Shown here one piece after another: positions 57,296 through 64,000 of a DNA stretch of 64,000 nt. The stretch is from NCBI GenBank assembly GCA_963823675.1, contig CAWGMT010000016.1, forward strand, positions 620,001 to 684,000, given 5' to 3'. The translations under genes and the position numbers were made by a program. Under the pieces are notes generated by a model that was given only the letters and a program-made list of their open reading frames with translations, searched no databases and was not told the DNA's origin. This DNA is from CAWGMT01 sp963823675. GTDB taxonomy: Bacteria > Planctomycetota > Planctomycetia > Isosphaerales > Isosphaeraceae. How positions within the stretch are numbered: position 1 is the stretch's first letter; each line of letters starts with the position of its first letter.

Positions 57296-58238
57296 ATGAC
57301 TATCGGCTATGACCATCCGCTTTACGTGCTTCCCTTTGATCACCGAGGGACATTCCAGAAAAACATGTTCGGCTGGTCGGGCGCGCTCGACGGTGAGCAG
57401 ACCGCCAAGATCGCGGCCATGAAGCAGGTGATCTACGACGGCTTCAAGGCAGCGCTGGCCGGCGGCGTTCCCAAGCAGAAAGCGGGCATTTTGGTGGACG
57501 AGCAGTTCGGCGCCGACATCCTGCGCGATGCGGCGAAGCAGGGCTACTCGACCTCCTGTCCCGCCGAGAAGAGCGGGCAGGACGAGTTCGACTTCGAATA
57601 CGGCGACGAGTTTGGCCGCCACATCGAAGCGTTCCAGCCCACCTTCTGCAAGGTCCTGGTTCGATTTAACCCCGATGCCGACGCGGTGATGAACGCTCGC
57701 CAGGTGAAACGGCTCAAGCAACTGTCCGACTATCTGCACTCGGCCGGCCGCAGCCGGTTCATGTTCGAGCTCCTGGTGCCGGCGACGGCAGGGCAGCTCG
57801 AAAAGGTCGGCGGCAACAAGAAGGAGTACGATCGTGAGTTGCGGCCCGAGCTGATGGTGCGGGCCATTCGGGCGCTTCAGGACGCGGGCATCGAGGCGGA
57901 CGTGTGGAAGATCGAGGGAATCGACCGGCCCGAGGACTGTGTGAAGGTCGTCGCGGCCGCGCAGCATGGGGGCCGTGAGCACGTCGGCAGCATCATTCTG
58001 GGCCGCGGCGAGGACGACACCAAGGTCCGCCAGTGGCTCAAGACCGCCGCTGCCGTGCCGGGCTTCATCGGCTTCGCGGTGGGCCGGACGAGCTTCTGGG
58101 GCCCACTCACCGAGTGGAAGGACGGCCGCCTGGCGCGAGGCCGCGGTCGCCGAAATCGCCCGGCGCTATCGCGAATGGGTGGATATCTTCGAGGCGGCAA
58201 GCTCGGCGACCGGGGCGACTTCGACGCGAAAGGGGTAA
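57296..58238 (+). CDS. DUF2090 sugar-phosphate aldolase-like protein, frameshifted at 3' end
   Basis: About 313 residues, starting MTIGYDHPLYVLPFDHRGTF. The sequence matches the DUF2090 domain, which also forms the C-terminal half of IolC-type 5-dehydro-2-deoxygluconokinase fusions and is thought to be a class I-like aldolase fold. Conserved stretches include GILVDEQFGADIL, FMFELLVPAT, DVWKIEGID and SIILGRGEDD. One base is missing near 58137; the second frame ends EAAVAEIARRYREWVDIFEAA. It stops three bases before the transketolase ATG, so the genes are co-transcribed. Physiological substrate unknown. Confidence 0.8.
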
Positions 58239-58241
58239 CGC

Positions 58242-60344
58242 ATGACAGTTCCGGTCGACCAGAGCCCGACGATCAAGTCTTGCAGGCACCCGCTCGACGA
58301 GGTCTGCATCAACACGATCCGCACTCTCGCCATCGACGCGGTTCAGGCTGCCAATTCGGGGCACCCGGGAACGCCGATGGCGATGGCGCCGGTCGCCTAC
58401 TACCTGTGGCAGTACGTGCTGCGATTTGACCCGCAGGATCCGATCTGGCCGGACCGCGACCGCTTCGTGCTCTCGTCCGGCCACGCCTCCATGCTGCTTT
58501 ATGCGATGTTGCATCTCACGGGCGTCCGTGCGGTCAGCAAGGACTATGAGCGGCTGGGCGAGCCGTCGGTTCCCCTTGATGCGATCAAGGCATTCCGGCA
58601 GTTGCACAGCCGCTGTCCCGGCCATCCGGAGTACCGCCTGACGTCGGGCGTCGAGACCACGACCGGGCCGCTGGGACAGGGCGTGGCCAACAGCGTCGGC
58701 ATGGCGCTCGCGGGCTGCTGGATGGCAGAGCACTTCAATCGCCCTGGCTTCGACGACCTGATCGACTTCAATGTCTACGCTCTTTGCGGCGACGGCTGCA
58801 TGATGGAGGGAATTTCTTCCGAGGCTGCCTCGCTCGCGGCCCACTGGAAGCTATCCAATCTCTGCTGGATCTACGACAACAACCACATCACCATCGAGGG
58901 GAACACTGCGCTGGCCTTCTCCGAGGACGTCGCCACCCGGTTCATGGGCTATGGTTGGAACGTGACCCGGGTTGGAGACGCCAACGACATGGCAATGCTC
59001 GACCGCGCTTTCGGCATCTTCCTCGAGGAGCACGAGCGGCCGACTCTGATCATTGTCGACAGCCACATCGGCTGGGGCGCGCCGCACAAGCAGGACACCA
59101 GTGCCGCCCACGGAGAGCCCCTGGGCGACGAGGAAATCCGGCTCACCAAGCGCAACTACCACTGGCCCGAGGACGCCAAGTTCCTCGTGCCCGATGGAGT
59201 GTATGACCACTTCCATCAAGGCATAGGCCGACGTGGCAAGGAGCTGCGCGACGGTTGGTTCAGCACGGTGGGGCGGTACAAAGCCGAGTATCCCAACCTT
59301 GCCGATCAGCTCTACCGGATGCAGCATCGCCAGCTCCCAGACGGGTGGGATTCAGCCATCAAAGACTTCCCAGCCGACCGCAAGGGGATGGCCACGCGGA
59401 ACTCATCGGGCCTCGTGCTTAACAGCATCGCCCAGAATGTTCCCTGGCTGATGGGCGGTGCAGCCGACCTGGCTCCATCGACCAAGACCCGGTTGACCTT
59501 CAAGGGCGCGGGCGACTTCGAGGCCGGTGAATACGCGGGCCGCAACTTCCATTTCGGCGTCCGCGAGCACGCGATGGGGGCCATTTTGAACGGCATGGCG
59601 CTGGTCAAGGTGCGGGCCTTTGGCTCCGGGTTCTTGATCTTCAGCGACTATGGCCGGATGCCGATTCGATTGGCCGCGATCATGGAGATCCCGGTCATTT
59701 ACGTCTTCACCCACGACTCGATTGGCGTCGGCGAGGATGGTCCGACCCACCAGCCGATCGAGCAACTGGCGTCGCTGCGAGCGATTCCGGGACTCGTCGT
59801 GCTGCGCCCCGCCGATGCCAACGAAGTGGTCGAGGCGTGGAAGGTCATCATGCAGTTCCATCACCAGCCGGCGGTCCTCGTCTTGACGCGGCAGGATGTC
59901 CCGACGCTTGACCGCTCCAGGTATGCGCCGGCCTCTGAGCTTGCCAAGGGTGGCTATATCCTGGCCGACGCGCCGGGTGGTAAGCCCGAAGTGATCCTGA
60001 TTGCCTCGGGCAGCGAGGTTGCCCTCTGTGCGGCCGCGCACGAGACACTCACCGCCCAGGGCATCCGGTCGCGCGTCGTCAGCATGCCTTCCTGGGAGCT
60101 TTTCGACGACCGGGACGAGGCTTATCGCGACTCGGTTCTGCCCCCTGACGTGACGGCTCGAGTTTCGGTCGAGCAGGCGTCGGTCTTCGGCTGGGCAAAG
60201 TATGTCGGGCTTGAGGGCGAGAGCATCGGCATGCGGTCGTTCGGGGCGTCGGCCCCGCTCAAGGACCTCCAGCAAGAATTTGGTTTCACCGTCGAGCGAG
60301 TCGTCGATTCCGCGAAATCCCAGTTGGGAAAGATACGGGGATGA
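58242..60344 (+). CDS. tkt: Transketolase
   Basis: A 700-residue enzyme with the full set of transketolase landmarks: AVQAANSGHPGTPMAMAPV, DRFVLSSGHASMLLYAMLH, TGPLGQGVANSVGMAL, ThDP-binding GDGCMMEGISSEAASLA, the glutamate in FGVREHAMGAILNG, and THDSIGVGEDGPTHQPIEQLASLR. It moves two-carbon units between ketose and aldose phosphates in the pentose phosphate pathway. Length is normal (660-700). It is the middle gene of the DUF2090-tkt-rpiB operon. Confidence 0.96.
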   Translation: MTVPVDQSPTIKSCRHPLDEVCINTIRTLAIDAVQAANSGHPGTPMAMAPVAYYLWQYVLRFDPQDPIWPDRDRFVLSSGHASMLLYAMLHLTGVRAVSKDYERLGEPSVPLDAIKAFRQLHSRCPGHPEYRLTSGVETTTGPLGQGVANSVGMALAGCWMAEHFNRPGFDDLIDFNVYALCGDGCMMEGISSEAASLAAHWKLSNLCWIYDNNHITIEGNTALAFSEDVATRFMGYGWNVTRVGDANDMAMLDRAFGIFLEEHERPTLIIVDSHIGWGAPHKQDTSAAHGEPLGDEEIRLTKRNYHWPEDAKFLVPDGVYDHFHQGIGRRGKELRDGWFSTVGRYKAEYPNLADQLYRMQHRQLPDGWDSAIKDFPADRKGMATRNSSGLVLNSIAQNVPWLMGGAADLAPSTKTRLTFKGAGDFEAGEYAGRNFHFGVREHAMGAILNGMALVKVRAFGSGFLIFSDYGRMPIRLAAIMEIPVIYVFTHDSIGVGEDGPTHQPIEQLASLRAIPGLVVLRPADANEVVEAWKVIMQFHHQPAVLVLTRQDVPTLDRSRYAPASELAKGGYILADAPGGKPEVILIASGSEVALCAAAHETLTAQGIRSRVVSMPSWELFDDRDEAYRDSVLPPDVTARVSVEQASVFGWAKYVGLEGESIGMRSFGASAPLKDLQQEFGFTVERVVDSAKSQLGKIRG

Positions 60345-60372
60345 CGATTCGAGGCGGCGAGGAGACATGTTC

Positions 60373-60816
60373 ATGAGAATCGGACTGGCCGCCGACCACG
60401 GCGGATTCGAAATGAAGCAGATCCTGATCGAGAGGCTGCGTCAGGCTGGGCATGAGGTGATGGACTTCGGTGCCACAACGCTCGATGCCGCTGACGACTA
60501 CCCGGACTTCGTGATTCCGCTTGCGCGTGCCGTCGGGTCCGGTGAGGTCGAGCGAGGCATTGTGATCTGTGGCAGCGGCGTCGGGGCTTCGGTGGCGGCG
60601 AACAAGGTAAGAGGGATCCGGGCCGGACTGTGTCACGACCATTATTCGGTCCACCAAGGGGTCGAAGACGACGACATGAACGTCCTCTGCCTGGGCGGGC
60701 GGGTCATGGGTATCGAGGTCGCCTGGGATCACGTACGGACCTTCATCGCGGCGACTTTCAGCGGCGCCGAACGGCATCGCCGGCGCCTCACAAAGGTCGC
60801 CCAGCTCGAGGGTTGA
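60373..60816 (+). CDS. rpiB: Ribose-5-phosphate isomerase B
   Basis: A 147-residue RpiB/LacAB-family isomerase: MRIGLAADHGGFEMK, DDYPDFVIPLARAV, GIVICGSGVGASVAANKVRGIRAGLCHDHYS and DMNVLCLGGRVMG. It interconverts ribulose-5-P and ribose-5-P. GAGGAG lies eight bases before the ATG at 60373; an ATG two codons earlier is too close to it. It follows tkt by 28 bases, completing a pentose phosphate operon. Confidence 0.93.
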   Translation: MRIGLAADHGGFEMKQILIERLRQAGHEVMDFGATTLDAADDYPDFVIPLARAVGSGEVERGIVICGSGVGASVAANKVRGIRAGLCHDHYSVHQGVEDDDMNVLCLGGRVMGIEVAWDHVRTFIAATFSGAERHRRRLTKVAQLEG

Positions 60817-60985
60817 GAAAACGAGCGGGCACGTCGAAGTCGGGGCGACGCAGTTTGCTGTTGAGTTTGCGAGTTTTGTCAAGTTTTCTGAGTTTATCGA
60901 CGATGATTTGCAGGGAGGGACTCCGGGCATACCTCCCGCCTGTCGCCCGGGGAGCCGCACGACCGGATGGATTCGGTGGAGTCCT

Positions 60986-62245
60986 ATGGACGATCGGGGT
61001 CGGGGAAAGACGCTCTGGCGCCGGCCGTTTCTCCCTGTCGTCGTCCTGGTCGCCGGCTGGGCCGGAATCAGCGGCTGCGTGGGCCCCAAGGCGATTCGCT
61101 ACACCCGCATCCAGTACAACGAGGTGGTTCGCGACACCAACGACGAGCAGCTTTTGTTGAACATCGTTCGGCTCCGCTACGCCGACTCTCCCGTCTTCAT
61201 CGACCTGCCCAATATCACCAGCCAGTTCGAAATGGCCGGCCGGGGCAGCTATTTTGGGGGATATGGCTATGAGTACCGCGGCCGATCGAACCTCGGTTAT
61301 GGCGAGCTCTCGCTCCGCGACACGCCGACTTTGAGTTACCACCCGCGCGAGGGACGTGAGATCGCCAAGTCGCTTTTGACGCCGCTGTCGACGGACCTCT
61401 TCATTGTGGTCAATGCCGGGGCCGACATCGAACAGCTCCTGTTGCTGGCCGTCAACGACATTAACGACGTGCCCAACGCCCGCGGGGCCACGCTCCTGAC
61501 CCCCAAGGTCCCGGAAGACAACAGCGAGTTCGTCCGCGGTATCCGGCTTCTCGAGTCACTCCGGCAGCGCGATGGCACCGAACTGGGGATCGAGATGAAC
61601 GAGGAGGCAGATGGCTCCTCGGACCCGATCGCCAAGAGCTCGGTCCAGGGGCGCGACCTCGTGAACGCGTTCAAGGATGGCTATGTCTACCGTGCCAAAG
61701 GCGAGGGTCAGGTGACCTTGCTCAAGCGGGAAAGGGAGCTCACCCTCCAGGTCCGTCCCGCTTACGTCGGCTCTCCGGAGATGGAGGAAATCGCGCGGAT
61801 CTTCAGGCTGATACCAGGCCAGAGCAAGTACCGGATCAAGTCCGAGCTGAGCGAGGAGGCCAACCGGGAACCGCCCAGCCCGCTGGGAAACGACACCATC
61901 TTTCAGAACATGCGGTCGGTGTTGCAGATCATGACCTTTCTCTCCAAGGGTGTTTGTGTCCCCGAGGACCATGTGCAATCGGGGGTCGCGCCGGTGACGC
62001 CCGGACCGGACGGCATGCCCTTCGACTGGACGCGGATCACCGCCGGAAACTTTATCGTCCATGCGCAGAAGCACCGGCCCCACGATGCGGAGGTAGTGGT
62101 CAAGTACCGGGGCTACTGGTTTTACATCGCCCGCAACGACGTGAAGTCGCGCGCGGCTCTGGCCTTTCTCGAAATGTTGTTCGCACTGCAAGAATCGGAC
62201 GGCCGGAACGTCGGTCCGCTGCTGACCCTGCCAGTTGGCGGATAA
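60986..62245 (+). CDS. Predicted lipoprotein, unknown function
   Basis: A 419-residue protein starting MDDRGRGKTLWRRPFLPVVV, with a lipobox ISGC that anchors it. The mature part opens with IRYTRIQYNEVVRDTNDEQLLLNIVRLRYADSPVFIDLPNI, a pattern seen in conserved bacterial lipoproteins of unknown role. It continues with EIAKSLLTPLSTDLFIVV and ends with a compact YWFYIARNDVKSRAALAFLEMLFALQ region. GGAG lies five bases before the chosen ATG. Convergent with hypE, ten bases apart. Confidence 0.75.
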   Translation: MDDRGRGKTLWRRPFLPVVVLVAGWAGISGCVGPKAIRYTRIQYNEVVRDTNDEQLLLNIVRLRYADSPVFIDLPNITSQFEMAGRGSYFGGYGYEYRGRSNLGYGELSLRDTPTLSYHPREGREIAKSLLTPLSTDLFIVVNAGADIEQLLLLAVNDINDVPNARGATLLTPKVPEDNSEFVRGIRLLESLRQRDGTELGIEMNEEADGSSDPIAKSSVQGRDLVNAFKDGYVYRAKGEGQVTLLKRERELTLQVRPAYVGSPEMEEIARIFRLIPGQSKYRIKSELSEEANREPPSPLGNDTIFQNMRSVLQIMTFLSKGVCVPEDHVQSGVAPVTPGPDGMPFDWTRITAGNFIVHAQKHRPHDAEVVVKYRGYWFYIARNDVKSRAALAFLEMLFALQESDGRNVGPLLTLPVGG

Positions 62246-62254
62246 GCTGATGAC

Positions 62255-63319
62255 TCAACAGATACGTGGTAGTTGCTCCCCAAGGGGCATGGGAATCAAG
62301 CGCGTTCCGCCGATCTTGGTCCGGGCGGCGACCAGACCCGGGTGCGAATCGGTGACCGTGCCGATCCGGGCCGCGTCGGCACCGAGAGGATGGCGGCGAA
62401 GTTGGTCCAAGACGGCATCGGCCGCTTCCGGAGCAACGACAGCCACGAGCTTGCCTTCGTTGGCCACGGTGAGGGGATCCAGCCCGAGCAGTTCGCAGGC
62501 GGACTCGACCTCGGCTCCGACCGGCAGCGCACGGTCGTCAAGGACGATCCCAACCCGGGATCGGGAGGCGATCTCGTTGAGCGTCGCCGCGACACCGCCC
62601 CTGGTCGGGTCACGAAGGACGTGCACATCGGGCGTAGCCGCCAGGATCGCCGCAACCAGGCCATTGAGCGCGGCGGTGTCGCTGACAACAGCCGTCTCGA
62701 ATTCCATGCCCTCGCGAACGCTCAGGATCGCGATCCCGTGGTCGCCGATGGTACCGCTAATCAAGATCGCGTCGCCGGGCCGGGCCAGGTGAGGGCCCAG
62801 TTTCACGCCCGCCGGCACGACCCCGATCCCTGAGGTATTGATATAGCAGCCGTCGCCGTGGCCCTTCTCGACGACTTTGGTGTCTCCCGTGACCAGCAAG
62901 ATCCCCGCGCTGCGGGCGGCCTCGGACATTCGACGCACAATCTCGCCGAGATGGTTGAGCGGAAGGCCTTCTTCCAGGATGAACCCAGCGCTCAGAAACA
63001 ACGGCCGTGCGCCGGCCATCGCCAGGTCGTTGACCGTGCCGTGCACGGCAATCTCACCAATGGAGCCGCCCGGAAAGAACAGAGGCCGGATCACATAGGA
63101 GTCGGTGCTGAAGGCGAGCCGGCTGGCGCCGGCGGGCAGGTCCAGCACGGCCGAATCGCCCATCACGTCAAGGGTATCGTTCCGAAAGGCTGGTGCGAAA
63201 AGATGCTCGACCAGATCTGCGGTCAGCGATCCTCCGCCCCCATGGCCCATGACGATGCCCGTGTGGTGCCGCAGAGGAAGCGGGCAGGTCCATTGATCAA
63301 ATTGGGGCAACTTCGACAT
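62255..63319 (-). CDS. hypE: Hydrogenase expression/formation protein HypE
   Basis: A 354-residue HypE: GHGGGGSLTADLVEHLF, LAFSTDSYVIRPLFFPGG, AVHGTVNDLAMAGA, VTGDTKVVEKGHGDGCYINTSGIG, RDPTRGGVAATLNEIA, and the C-terminal PRIC whose Cys carries the thiocyanate later turned into cyanide on the NiFe-hydrogenase iron. ATP-binding residues are present. AAGGAG precedes the ATG at 63319. Last gene of the hyp operon. Confidence 0.95.
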   Translation of the reverse strand: MSKLPQFDQWTCPLPLRHHTGIVMGHGGGGSLTADLVEHLFAPAFRNDTLDVMGDSAVLDLPAGASRLAFSTDSYVIRPLFFPGGSIGEIAVHGTVNDLAMAGARPLFLSAGFILEEGLPLNHLGEIVRRMSEAARSAGILLVTGDTKVVEKGHGDGCYINTSGIGVVPAGVKLGPHLARPGDAILISGTIGDHGIAILSVREGMEFETAVVSDTAALNGLVAAILAATPDVHVLRDPTRGGVAATLNEIASRSRVGIVLDDRALPVGAEVESACELLGLDPLTVANEGKLVAVVAPEAADAVLDQLRRHPLGADAARIGTVTDSHPGLVAARTKIGGTRLIPMPLGEQLPRIC

Positions 63320-63494
63320 GAGATCGTGCTCCTTGGTCCGGCGGCCGGTTGACGCCGGCGAAGCGGCCGCCGTGATAGTAGGCCGCACAGGCCCCTTCGC
63401 CGGATACCATCGTGGCGCCCAGCGGGGTGCGTGGCGTACACTCTTGAGCGAAAGCCTGACATTCCGTGGGCTTGATCAACCCTTTAGTCACCAA
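63297..63494 (-). pseudogene. hypD: C-terminal remnant of hypD
   Basis: Only the end of HypD remains: GLIKPTECQAFAQECTPRTP and LGATMVSGEGACAAYYHGG. HypD is normally about 370 residues; roughly 320, including the FeS-cluster and CGC-type cysteines of the main body, are missing. The frame meets the truncated hypC directly at about 63490 and overlaps the hypE start by 23 bases. Confidence 0.85.
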
Positions 63495-63618
63495 CGGCCA
63501 GATCGGGCAGGAAAGCCAGGCAGACGTCTTTGATCACGCCACCGAAATCGACCTTACTTATGGGCGTTCCGCCGCTTTCAAAGACCGCTCGGACTCGTCC
63601 GGGAACCGCCAGGCACAT
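63484..63618 (-). pseudogene. hypC: Truncated hypC
   Basis: Starts MCLAVPGRVRAVFESGG, with the essential N-terminal Cys2 of HypC, and runs to CLAFLPDLAVGD before a stop at 44 residues. The normal protein is about 80-90 residues and continues with a YxIVHxGFA segment. The missing part and most of hypD are absent together, so one deletion of about 1.1 kb explains both. Confidence 0.85.
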
Positions 63619-63640
63619 GAGACTCGCTGATGCTTCAGAA

Positions 63641-64000
63641 TCAGCGCCCTGACATTGCCAAACCCCAGGCCACAGCCGCCTGACCCAGGGCAAGCCCACC
63701 GTCGTTGGCCGGAACCTTGCGATGCACGAGCACATCGAACCCGCCAGCACGCAGGCGATCGACCGCCAGCCGTAATAGGAGCATATTCTGGAAAACGCCA
63801 CCGCTCAAGGCCACCGTGGCCACATTGGTCTGCTCCCGTGCCCGGCGAGCCAGCTCGCCGATCAGGTCGGCCACGGCGAGATGAAGATAAAAGGCCAGCG
63901 ACTCGCGGCTTGCGCCGCGCGATTGCTCGCTCACAATCCGGCTCAAGATCGGAGCCGCGCTGAAAACGAGGAGATCGGTCCCTTCCTCGAAATCCCAGGC
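63641..64000 (-). CDS. hypF: Carbamoyltransferase HypF, C-terminal part (cut by window end)
   Basis: The last 119 residues of HypF: AFYLHLAVADLIGELA, VALSGGVFQNMLLL and VLVHRKVPANDGGLALGQAAVAW, the Kae1-like C-terminal domain that transfers the carbamoyl group toward HypE. The frame continues open beyond base 64000. It lies 22 bases upstream of hypC. Confidence 0.93.
   Translation of the reverse strand, partial: AWDFEEGTDLLVFSAAPILSRIVSEQSRGASRESLAFYLHLAVADLIGELARRAREQTNVATVALSGGVFQNMLLLRLAVDRLRAGGFDVLVHRKVPANDGGLALGQAAVAWGLAMSGR

Overview
The window reads as chromosomal DNA of a planctomycete, most like the Isosphaeraceae branch (Singulisphaera/Paludisphaera-like). This is inferred from content, not from a marker gene. 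Base composition is GC-rich. Two large surface proteins carry the planctomycete N-terminal LEDRT/LERRT-L-S motif. There is an ECF sigma factor next to a Ser/Thr kinase with TPRs, a DUF1080 protein, a DUF6065 protein, a Kdo/LPS-export operon, a PHA synthase, a CE15-type esterase, several planctomycete-type short repeats and many long low-homology proteins.

Layout. 1-9.7 kb: metallo-hydrolases, a thioredoxin, a SWIM zinc-finger protein, a membrane glycosyltransferase, a coiled-coil protein, a DUF1080 protein, a LarA-like racemase and a DUF6065 protein. 9.8-13.7 kb: a minus-strand signalling operon, ECF sigma factor, then a kinase with an N-terminal anti-sigma-like zinc motif and TPRs, then a tiny secreted protein. 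13.9-19.8 kb: the LPS operon kdsD-kdsC-giant LptC/LptA-like protein. 20-32 kb: PHA synthase, a candidate small RNA, CE15 esterase, a truncated glycosyltransferase, a hybrid histidine kinase, a lipoprotein, RtcA, an RbfA-like protein and a phosphodiesterase. 33.2-41.6 kb: a TetR-controlled efflux and oxidoreductase cluster with clear sigma70-type promoters and three matching operators; it looks imported. 41.9-52.3 kb: a PMP-repeat surface protein, a dead TPR-CHAT paralogue, an ECF sigma/membrane-protein pair, a secreted TPR-CHAT protein with an inserted PDZ, small proteins, a REP-transposase relic and a DUF1295 methyltransferase-like protein. 52.3-57.3 kb: gene-poor, with tRNA-derived fragments and repeats around a BsuPI-type surface protein. 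57.3-62.2 kb: a DUF2090 aldolase-like gene, transketolase and rpiB in one operon, then a lipoprotein. 62.3-64 kb: a damaged hyp (NiFe-hydrogenase maturation) operon, hypF-hypC-hypD-hypE, cut by the window end.

At least nine otherwise well-conserved genes are broken by a single-base frameshift. The even spread and intact flanking motifs suggest residual indel errors in the assembly rather than mass decay. Those genes are therefore annotated as one CDS each, with the break noted. True remnants (CHAT fragment, SDR fragment, REP transposase, hypC/hypD) are listed as pseudogenes. tRNA calls are by eye only. No complete rRNA, CRISPR array or intact insertion sequence was found.
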